NCBI GenBank assembly: GCA_030248225.1
Contig: JASANE010012190.1
Span: 1 to 64,000, forward strand
From: Trileptium ribeirensis
Lineage: Eukaryota; Nematoda; Enoplea; Enoplida; Thoracostomopsidae
DNA: 64,000 nucleotides
Reading direction: 5' to 3'
The position numbers and the translations under genes are program-made. Shown here piece by piece: positions 35,445 to 47,400 of this stretch (within the stretch, counting starts at the first letter, position 1; each line of letters opens with the position of its first letter). Under the pieces are notes generated by a model, which saw only the letters and a program-made list of their open reading frames with translations, did not search any database and was not told where the DNA came from.

Positions 35445-38400
35445 CTGCCGGCAAAAGCATGTAAGCGAAAGATAAACCTTAAAGATTATTAACAGCTTTC
35501 AAATATATAATTATGTAGCTTAGAAATTAAAAATTATAGCCGAAAGAAATATAACGTTTTTGTTTTTGCCTTCATATATGTATAGCATATAAATTGATAT
35601 CGTATATTGCATAACTGTTCGCTATATAAATTTATGCCGGAGAAACTGCTCTAAAAGTTGTATCCACTTTTGAGTAGGAAAAGAACTAATTTATAGTTGA
35701 ATAAATTCGAGCATAAATTTTTCTATTTATAAAATGCAAAATAATGCAGCTGAGCAATGGATTTTATCTTTAATACTAAAATTGGACATTATACAACTTT
35801 TAGTTTATTGTTTAGTAAGAAGTAAACGTGTATCGACTGTTTTGTCCTCAATATGACGAAATTTTTAATTGTAATGTAAAATTCATATCTCGCTGCACAA
35901 CACAGCGCAATGCAAAGCGTTGCAGTAACTTAATGCATTGCTCAGTTTACGTTGCATACGCGTTGTTGTTCATTCAGTGTAGGGGTCTTGGAATAGCTGC
36001 GACATAGGGCTGTCTTGCATACCTGGCTGGAAACATAGTTTATCCTGATGCCGGTAACTTAAGGCATTGCTCTGTGTATGTTTGTATACGCGTTGTTGTT
36101 CATTCAGTGCAGGCATCTTGGAATAGCTCCGACACAGGACTGTCTTGCATACTTGGCTCGAAACCTAGCTTACCCTGATGCTGGTAACTTTTAATGCATT
36201 GCTCAGTGTATGTGTTGTTATTCATTCGGTGTAGGCGTCGTGAAATAGTTCCCAAATAGGGCTGTATTGCATACGTATCTCGGAACCTAGCTTACCCTGA
36301 GGCCGTTATATTGCCGTGGCAAATGATTGTTAAATATTGAAAGAAATATGCATGAGTACACCTAAGCTGCGCCGCCTACCATTACATTGTCTTTTGACAT
36401 CATGTACAAAATGTTGTTAGAGAACAAACTAATAGTTGCAATAGCCTAACGCTATTTCCAATCTTTTCCGTTTTGCGAACGCTTAATATCTAATTACAAA
36501 AACGTTTAAGTTGTGTTAGCTAACATAATGCACATTTTTACACTTTTACCATAACTGCGTTCGCAAACGCTAAATTAGGCTATTTGCATTATGAAATTTT
36601 CGTTATGCTAACACGATTGTTGATATTCTTAACTGTCTGATTGATTCGTGAACAGTTCTATGATGTATATAATTCTATAAATTTTGTGTGCGAACAGACC
36701 GAGATATCTCATGAAAAAATTGTTCGCGAACATAAAGTATTGTTGAGATCAAGCCGTTCGAGAACACACATATATGTCCTAACGCTACGTTAATACTAAA
36801 AAGGATATTAACTATGTGTTTATTGTTCGCGAACGTATGTACCTAAAATATGTTAGAATAATAATGTGAAAAATATTAAATTTTAACTGGAAATCCAGGA
36901 TCCGAGTACAGTATATCGTTAAATCCGTATGTTTTGTTCGCGAACATGACATCGTTCGACCATCGATGTGCAAGAGTATTTTGGTGGAAATTGCAAGTGA
37001 ACGCTTTAATTTTAACATTTCCTAGAACGACACAAATGTTTTGCTCGATAAATGGGTGCGTTTTCCTTTGCACATAAAAACCTGTTCGCTAACATTGATT
37101 TGGTAATATAATACGGGGTAGAGAACAATGATCCCATACTTCAAAAGAAAAATGTTTACACATGAAACCCTAGACGTTCGCGAACATCACATTCGTACGC
37201 TCATTGGTTTAATACGTATTTTTTCAGCATATATATTAAACTGAAGACGTTCGCGAACATCACACTTGAACGAGCATTCCTTATGTATAAACCAGTATCA
37301 TAGTTCAGTCACAGCTGCCATTTCGGAAATTATCAACTGAGTTATTGGGTAAACGGCGTTAGCGAACGTTTTGAATTTAATTATAGCAGCAGATTATTAA
37401 GTTCCCGAACAAGATTATAAAACGGAAAAATGTCGTGTTTGCGTTCGATAACAAAATCGAAAATTCACAACTTTAACCTTTAGACGAGAAGGTGTTCGCT
37501 AAAACTTCAGAAGCAATCAGCAATCATCTATTTCTTGTTCATTTACGTTTTGGTTGCATTGCCTAAAAACCCAATTTTTTGTTCTCATACAATTTATGGG
37601 TTTCGAGTTCGTGAACAAGCGATTGCTCACTGAAGAGGTCCCCACCATTGCCATAACTGGGGGGACCGGTCCACCCCCCGTCCCCTCGCGTGCTGCGCCG
37701 CTGCGTACACCCAAGCAGCTTTTGTATATTCAGTTATTACAAAATTACTGTTACAGAAGTTTACATTAACCTGAGTTTTATTTTACACTGCAACAAAATT
37801 TTTTATGGAGAAATAACTAAATAGACAGACCCAAGCAGCTTTTCATTAAATTAAATTCCTATGACTGTAAGTCTAAATGCGGTACAGCAGTGGCACTTTG
37901 TAAATTAATATGTTTGAAGTTTAAGAACCATATCCCGAAATTTTCAAAAGGCAATAAACTACATTGCATTAAATTTGTAAACACGGATGCATTATATTAG
38001 ACAGGGCAAGTTATATAGTCGAAATTCAGTTAATGTTTGTGATACATTTCTATTATGTTTTGAAATGATTTTTGCTTATTTGTATATATAGTTGAATACG
38101 TTTGTTCAGTTTCATCCAATTTGCATACTATTGTTCGGTGGCACTAGGAATTGCGGATAAAATGAAGATTAGCTCACTATTGCCTTATATGACCTACAAC
38201 AGTTGTGATGTATGCGCTCGTGAATTTCACATAGTTATAGAAGGGAGCACCAAACTAGCTATTAGTTTATTTCGGTTTCCAGCTATTAAAAAGCATTTGG
38301 CTGGATAGCCAGCTAGCCAGCCACATCAGATGGCGGTAACAACAGAGCATTTCATAACTTACCAAGTATTGCAAAAGCGCTGACAATCAAGCATAAAAGA

Positions 38401-41400
38401 TAGTTCGCGCAATTTCGCATTTTTATTAGCGAAGGCCATAGCACATTCAAGATTCAACCAGCACCTATCGCAGAGACTGTATTAACCAAAATCAAATCAG
38501 CATGGTCCATTGAAGCTATCTATAGCCAGCTAGCCAGCCACATCAGATGGCGGTAACAACAGAGCATTTCATAACTTACCAAGTATTGCAAAAGCGCTGA
38601 CAATCAAGCATAAAAGATAGTTCGCGCAATTTCGCATTTTTATTAGCGAAGGCCATAGCACATTCAAGATTCAACCAGCACCTATCGCAGAGACTGTATT
38701 AACCAAAATCAAATCAGCATGGTCCATTGAAGCTATCTATAGCCAGCTAGCCAGCCACGTCAGATGGTGGTAACAACAGAGCATTTCATAATAACTTACC
38801 AAGTAGTGCAAAAGCGCTGACCATAAAGCATAAAGTGATAGTTCGTGCAATTTCACATATTTTTATTAACGACGGCCACAGCACGGTCATTAAGATGCAA
38901 ACAGCAAATATCGCAGTCTGTATTAACAAAACTAAAACAGCATGGTCCATTGAAGCTATCTTGCTTTCGACAATAATTGTGAAATTATGACGAACGGTGC
39001 TGTTGGAAGTAGTATTATCGATCTTTGTTTCATTTGAAAGAGCTGTCGCCGAAAGTTTTGTAGCTGCGGATAGAATAGGCCAAATTGAGCCGATGCACGC
39101 GGTTGCAGCTGCGCTTAGACAGCAAAACACTAAGCAATATCGATCAACGCTATCGCTGCTTCGAATGATATCTTTTAGTCCACAAACGAAGAATTTAAAT
39201 GGTGGATCATTCATAAGACCCATACAGTAAGTGCTGCTTTTGTGATGTCTACCTGTTTAAAATGACGAAAAATACACACAAATCATACATAATTCAGCAA
39301 TTATTCATGCAATTCAGAATAATGAAATGCTAAGCACATCGGTTGGCGAATTCCCAACCACCACAAAAGCTTGGGTTTAATATATACGTGAAAACATAAA
39401 CAAAAAGAACAAAACACAGAACCACCATCCGATAGGTTTTGCCTAGCTGTGTAAAAATTGTGCTTCTATATTATTCGCTCCAAACTAAAAGCTGCAGAAA
39501 ACGAATACAAGTTCTTTTGGAGCATTGGCGTAGCTTGGACGTAGCCAAAGTAGATAAAGGCACAACTATAAGCACATATCTTTGCTAATGCAATATATGG
39601 TAAACTCGTGTAATCCCGACGTTTCTTTCGCCCCGGGTAATCCCGACACTACGAAAAATAACCGCGTCAAGCAATCGTTTGTTTTGAAAAAATATTAAAA
39701 AAATTATGTGAATGTTATGTGTTGGCTATTGTTTACATGGCATCGTCGCGCCAAATCCGTAGCTATTGTATGAGAGAACTTCAGCGCATGTAGTTTTTTA
39801 GGTGAATATTTAGGTGAACATCAAAGAACTTTTGCGTCTGGATATTACACGACTTGGCGTTTTTCGATCCTCAGTAGTTAAAAATTCGTTTGCCTTTTTG
39901 TACTACATATTTTTGTGGCACCGATAAAGACATCTAACGTTGTCTAAAGTTTATATATGCAATCGCTCAAAAGGTATGCCAAAATTCGTCGTAGGCTAAT
40001 CCCGACAGTAGCCGTCTAATCCCGACACTAAGCAAGTGTAATCCCGAGAGTTCGCGGTAATGCCGACAGTGGTACAATTTTTAATATCTGGCAATATATT
40101 TCGCCTTATACTTTGCTTTCTTGCATTAAGCAGGGCCGTTGTTAGCAATACCGAGCAATATCATTTGCGAGAGGTCCCTCGGTGGTAGAAAGTTTGTTGT
40201 TAGCTGCGCCGACAGAGTGTCTATACTTATTAAAGTGGAATATTTTGTTAATGGCCCCTTGGAAAGCTAGTGCTGCACCCCTGGTGGGACATGGGAGACT
40301 TTAAACATAAACCTATGCTTAAAACCATTAATACATAAATCAAACGCAAATATGTTTCCTTTGCGAATTAACTGTTTCCGTTATTTGAATTGTTAATTCC
40401 ACTCCACCATATGTCTCATCTGTTACTGTGCCAGCAAGCAAGCTGAAACATTTTTCAACGCAACTAAGGCTTGAACTGTATGCTGTAGTTGCTGGCAAAG
40501 AGTTGCAAATAGGTATAAAAGAACATTTTTATCACAAAGGGAAATGCTGCTAACTTTACCGGATTCCACCATGAAACGAACTTGGCTTCGGTGAAGAATA
40601 AGTGAGATGAATAGAGAATGTGAAGCTAGAGTGTATGGCAGAAATCAGTGTTGTATTGGTGGTTCGATAATTTCAGTCTTTATTCGAAGTCTATGCGAAC
40701 ATTGTTCGATATTTGTTGAAGAGTTCGTTTCTTTTGACGGTTTTTTCAAATTTTATGTGGTTTTGGAATGAATACATTTGAATCTGTTGAAATTCTGTTC
40801 GAAGCTTGTTCCAGCCTATTCGATTTTCGTTCATGCTAACCAGCACAGTCATTTCTGGTGCTCATTGTACATTAACATTGAAACCTAGTACCTATTACAA
40901 TGCCGTTTATTAAAATTTGTGCTCTAAACTTTTGTAAGCAGGTTTATACATTTACGAAAAATTTGATGTAACATTTGACGTGATTATTGTGAAATATAAA
41001 CTTATACGGTCTACACAAGATATGGCTCAAGCACTTTTAGAAATGGAAACATTGTTTTAGCAAAAATTGAAAGAAAATCCGGTCCTTAGCCTGCAAATCG
41101 CATTAAGTGAGCGCCATTTCATAACATATGTTCAGTTTGCATTTAAGGGAGCAGAATGTTATCATTTTCTTGTTGGTGACTATTGGTACAATGTAAATAA
41201 ATAGACATCTTCACCGTTCGTTTTACCGGGCAACATTAGACTTTATATGGAACTAATTTACTTTTTCGATTTATACAGTCATGTTACAAACACGTGCTGC
41301 AGAACTTCACAATCATATACTGTATTCGCGAAAAATATTTAGTGATATCTGTATGCGTTTCTTTGTTGGTAAAAATTTAGTATGTCTAACATTTCTATTG

Positions 41401-44400
41401 ACACGGCGCCTCAACAGCAGAAGGTTCGGGCAGTAATAGCTTGGTGAGACTTAACCAACAACGCGCCCATGTGTTTATTCATAATTGGTCTAGATACAGA
41501 CACCTAGGAAGGTTTTCTTGCACAAATTGCAATTAATCTGTTCCTTTATGCGCGAGTAAACTTAAGGTGACCCTGCCAACCATCCTGTTTTGCATCTTTA
41601 GATAAAATTTGTTACAGAACACTTTTTGATCCATTGAAATTCGGCGTAAATCTGTTCGCGAACACAGCACTCGCGATTGAAATCTAACCATTTTGTGTTC
41701 GCGAAAATTGAAGTAAAATTACACAAATTTCTGTGAACGAAAGTTTGTCCATTTGTGACGTCAATTTTCCATTAAATTTGTTCTCGAACACCGTATAATC
41801 CAAATTAAAATGATAATACATTTGGGAACAGAATTTCTGCAAATTGAAATCGCCGATAATATGTTGATTAGTTTGATGTTTCATTGCTGCATTGATGTTT
41901 GATTTACGTCCCCCCAATGTATTTTCCAAGAAAATATATATGGTGTTTGTGGTGGATCATTTGAGGACATAGGCTGTGAATGGGCCAGATGTAATCAGTG
42001 TGTTTTTGGTGCCATGACAGTTGTGGGAGGAGTGTTGAAACAAGATCATTTATATGTACAAATGTTATCCTTTATTTGAAGATGTGGTGCGAGGGCTCGA
42101 TCTAGAAAAAATGTAGAGATAAAACTGGTGACACTTCTGTTTGATCTCTTCAACTATTATAGTAACATTTTTCTCTAATTTTTGCTTTTAGTTCCTTAGT
42201 TTTTAGTTTGCCATATCTCAAACCTGAAATTGTCGGCGCATGTAGTGCCTGTGACGAATGAATTCTATAGAGAAGCATCTTGCGAAGTATATACTTACGA
42301 ACAGGAATGCGTCTATCCCAATATATATTGGTAGTAGGTAAAGTAGAGTTGCAAGAAATGTTTTACACAACGCTTTGTCATAATGTTTAAATGTAGCATC
42401 ACGCTTTTAGGTAGGGATAATTTTCTTGTTCATTCCGACCACTCCCTAACCGCCAGCCTTTTTAGAATTAACATTGATATCGCTATACAAGAAAATAGCC
42501 ATGCAGCAGCGTAATAATATGTTATTATGTTTAAGGTTTTGTTTTATGCGTATTTTTAATACTCTTATGTCGAATTGTGTAATTTTAGTTCAGTGTCGGG
42601 ATTATCCTGCTATGTCGAGATTAGCTTGGCCTGTGTCGAGATTAAACCTGCAATTTTGTATGTGTTTTATACGAGCGCTTAACGAGGATGAAGAAATTGT
42701 CGGAATTATCCGAGTTTACTATATAATAAGCTATCTTTCTTTTAAAAGCCGTGTATTTGATACAAAAAATGCGCATTTTGTGTCTAGTGCATTAAATGCA
42801 CAGCGGTACTTATGGCATCGTCACGACAGCACCTTATGGAGTTGCAAGCTTTGTTCTCAAGTCGTTTAATGTAGCCAAAAACAGAAACAAGCGTAAGTTC
42901 TTTTACGTACCTACGGAAACTAGTGATATTTTATACTGTTTTGTTTCATCATTTTTAAGAAACAAAATATATTCGGCTCGGGCCGAGAGTACTTTTAATC
43001 AATGATTCTTCTGTTTGACTTGACCCGCTAGATTGCGTCGTCATGTCGTCAAGCTCGCGGTTTGCACTGACAAGAGCTCAACAATGTTACCAGAACAGTT
43101 GATAAGTTCCACCGCGAAGGCAATCGAAATATATGTAAATATGCGGTATCAAAGTGATTGCTGCAGGTGTCGAAATTGAGTGTTTAGATGGCACTGCGGA
43201 AGGGACATACGGCTGAAAAGCGACAGGGTCAGCCATTTTCCACCTGCGTGTATTGATGACGGATTTTGTACAAATTATATTATTAAAAGCTTAGATACAC
43301 CAATTCACGCTCACTGTTGTTGCTGTAAAACTGCTTGTGGAGGAGAAACGTAATGTACTAGCAGTTGGATTATAAATTTACATATTGACTGTGTATGAAT
43401 AAAATTTCGTTGTTTGATATTTAACAGCGACTTTCTTTCTTAAATGTATGAGGAAAACAAAATAGATTCGACAAGAGATTTCTTACGAATCCGAACCACG
43501 CGACAGGTATAACACTCTTAGTATGATTTATAACATTGGAAGAATGGGAAAATGTAATAGGTACAAAAATTATATCCCAAATTATTGTTCAAAATTATAT
43601 CTCAATTTATAATTTTATACATCACTCGAACCGTACTGACGAGCTGAGTCGAATATGTTAAGTTAGCTGGGTCGGGTTACGGGTTAAGAAGTTATTGGCA
43701 TTTATGTAAAATTCTTATGCGGCGTTCACGTTATAATATCCCCGCTGTTTGGAACTTTTGTCCCCCTGTAGTCGCGACCCTACGGTATAGAACGTCAGGG
43801 TGACAATCATGCCGTAAATTAGTTTCCGAGGGTGTACCACACTCCCCTAGTTACTATATTTTTTCTTGACAGTGTCGTACGCACCTTTAGCTACCAATTT
43901 GGCGCGAATTAACTATAACGCACACCGTCTGTAGCTAATGCGGTTCACTAGTCAACTGTGCTGTTTAGTTTTTTTTTCTAAATTTGCGATATTTGTATCT
44001 AGCCCATATGAACGTTGCTCAAATAATTGCGAACACTGTCAATAAAACTGCCAGAAGACATGGTGTGTCTGACACTGTCGAGAAGTGGTAATACGTGTAA
44101 TCAGCTACATTTGAAAAATTTTATTTAAAACATGGGGGTGTCTGAGACACCCTGTTGTCAACAGTGTGCCTGACACTGTGTGGTGTACATAGGTTCCAAA
44201 CGTTGGGGACATTATATCGTGAACGCCGCATTAGTTTAAACCTATATCGTTAACGCATGAATCGTTTGCTCTGATTTTACCACCAGTCCACTCTGCATAC
44301 GAATATCGTTCAAATGATATATTAAATTTGCATTTATGTAGAAATATTCTGAACCAGCTCGTCGAGCTGAGTCGAATGGTACCACAATTACCTCTGTATC

Positions 44401-47400
44401 TTCAAAATTGATCAATTTTGACCTGGGGGACTAAACAAAAACACTCAGATCAACTATGTGCGTTACAATCATCATTTACAAGCAATGAAGCGCTTCACCT
44501 GAAGAACTAAGGAGAAAGACCCGCTGTGCATTCTGCAATGCAAACACGTGTAATTTTTATGAGAATTTGCTAAAAAACCACGCAAAAATTTATTAGACAT
44601 GTTGTCATAGCAAAAAACCTTATGAATACACTCACAAACAGCCGAAGCAATTTTTGTATGACCGTCATCCCCAACGTGAGTGTGATAACGAGCATTATGA
44701 TTTCCGTGAGGTCCTAGAATATTCGGTGCTGTCGATGGTTCCGAAGTTTTATCGCATACAGCACTAGCGCAACGTACGTTACCGCTCTCGTCTCGTGCGG
44801 ATACCTTTGTCGGAGGTTCGTTTGGCATCTCCGGCGGCCTGTATTTCCAACTAAATATCCCGACATGAATCATGTTTATCGTCAGGGGCACGCTCAATAA
44901 CAAAGGCAAATAGTTGTCACTGCCAAATAGCTAAAAAGTTCAAATAATAATATATAACGGCTATGCAAATAACTTTGGTCGTCAGCTGTGCCTACCAAGA
45001 TCCAGATTTAGCTTGTTCCGGTACTCTTTTTACATTTTTCCTCAAGCGTAAAGTTATAACGCTGTTTTCTTAACGTATTCGAGAATGCCTGCCAATGTGT
45101 ATCATAAGTCGTTGCTGCTGCCCTCTGGTCATTTTTTCACGTTCAACTTGTGGTATGAAAGTACTTTTCCAGCTTCACTCCGCAGAAAAAAATTCCTTTC
45201 AAGTCTAAACCCAATCCTATAATGGGTTATCCTAAGTCAAACGTCTAACACTAATGTGCATCTAAACAAAATAAAGCGTGTAATTACACATGAATCATAT
45301 GAATGCTGACATTCCTATGTGGAGAACATCATGAATATTGAAAATCGTCATACATCGTCCTGTCCTACAGTTTGTATATGACTAAATATTGTCTAATGTG
45401 GATGTAATTGACGATCTGTTATTGAGCAATATGCTCCACAGCCACACTGTAGTTGTTTTTTTACGAATATTTAATGGTTTTCTATGCTTTTCTGCGGTAG
45501 ACGACTATTGTCTGATAATGCGGTTTGCTGCACTTTTGAGCTTCTAATGTCCTGAATATCGTGTTTTGGTTTAAAAAATTTTTCACATTTGGTTAGGAAG
45601 CAAAAACTAAGTTATTCCTTAGGCGCATCTTACGCACAGCATACGGGTATTGTAGTTACACTAGTGGTTGCATAAATGTGCATAATGAACTCAATCATAG
45701 TAATTTTTGAGATTTCCACTGTGTTCCGCTAAGTATCTGCCGCATCTAGTTGGCTGTTGCTCAACTGCGGTCGTATAAAATCGGTAAGAAATATTAGCAA
45801 AACTTTAGATGTAAACAGCATTTCAAATCTGCATAAAGTCGTTTAATCATTTCCAGCAAAAAGTCGCATATTTGTAACTGCACAAACTGCAATGCGTCCC
45901 ACTAACGAGTTTTGCATGGGGCGTGTGTTTGCACGTGTGTTGTTATTCTACAACCATTGCTACTATTAACTTACTCACGTAAACCTATATAAATAAAGGA
46001 AATACAAAAGAGAAAATAGCAAACGTAACAAGTTTAATCCAAAGGTGAATACAAAATCAGGCAACGGTAGGTCCGGCTCCGTATTGCAGCGTTGCAGCCC
46101 TGTACATTTGTGACTGGGAATAAACACGTCCAGCCCCGCTTGTGGGGTGTACTGAACCTGCACAAACCGGCCTGCGTGCCAAAAACATACCTCTTGTTTG
46201 AAACAACAACCACAGTCGTTTGAAATTTAGACCATCCGTATGCCTGAGATTCGTATCATGCCCTGTATATTATAACACTCATTCTAGGTATAATAGTGGA
46301 AGTATGAATTTCACACCAGTCGAACGGCGCCGTAAATATAGGACACTGTGCTGATCAGAATTTTTGGATATTAAAAAGCTTGTGACAATTTGTTTAAAAT
46401 TTTAATCTGTTATGTGTATGTCTTATACGTTGCAAGAGCTGTTTCCACTTAAATAACCACTACAGAAATCATGCTGAACAATGATGCATCATTTTTAGTA
46501 AGGGAATAATTACTGTTCTTATTATATTGATTAGGACTATATTACGGCTGTAATTTTGTTGTTCTGAAAGGTTGTCAAAATTTTCGCATGTTCACACGTT
46601 CATTGCACAATACGAACGCTAGTGGGCGAGGTAGGCCAATTGACTGGTCAATTAATCCCCGCCCCACAAGTATAACGATAAATCAACCGATTTCAGGCGA
46701 AATTTAAAGATACTAATCGTATGTGCGGTAACTATATTATAGTTTAAATTGTTTCATATGGGAATTACTGTTTGCGTAAAGAAAATACCAGCAAAACCAA
46801 ACCTAGATGGATCCTGTTTAATTTATACGTGTGACCACGTGTATCGGTTTTATGATTATAACAAAAGAACTCGTCAAAATTCAACTCAATTAAATTATGA
46901 ATGATTTTGTGAACCGTGAGTAAGTTTTTTACTACACGCCTTTCTAACGATAAACTCCATTTTCATGATGATATCCAATGAAACATGGGAGATGGGATTG
47001 ATATCATCTTGTATTGCTGATGAAAATGCAATATTATTAAATGTACATGATAATTTACAGTCATCAGCATATAAATTGCCATTCATAATATGTAATACAT
47101 TAAGCAAATCGTTGATATATGCCAAAATGAGCCCTGCGCCAAGTAGACAGCCATGAGGTACGCTAGAAATAACTGCAACTTTAGATGAGATATGCCGATC
47201 GATGCTCACGTACTGTAATCGATTATGCGATAGTCCCTTAACCAAGTTATTAGATATCCAGAAATTACGTATGAATTAATTTGGGATGCGATTCGACGTC
47301 AAAGGATTTACTCATGTCAAGATATAAAGTATCTATCCAGTATCGTTGTGCAATTTAGATGACCAGTTTTTAAAAATACGTTTCAAAGATGCGAGACAGT

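Noticed and set aside
34792..39252. A separate six-helix gene from the two left exons alone
   Set aside because: The phases and helix order continue the four exons to the right, the FGPFTSVW segment fits GLUT TM10, and exon 5 has a good acceptor rather than a convincing start.
39998..40068. TAATCCCGACA cluster as an interstitial telomere repeat
   Set aside because: The copies are irregularly spaced, variable and mirrored at the far end of the element, unlike telomeric tandem repeats.
42474..42869. 131-residue plus-strand frame
   Set aside because: It crosses the right end and motif array of the 3.1-kb TIR element; the amino-acid pattern follows the DNA repeats and no domain is visible.
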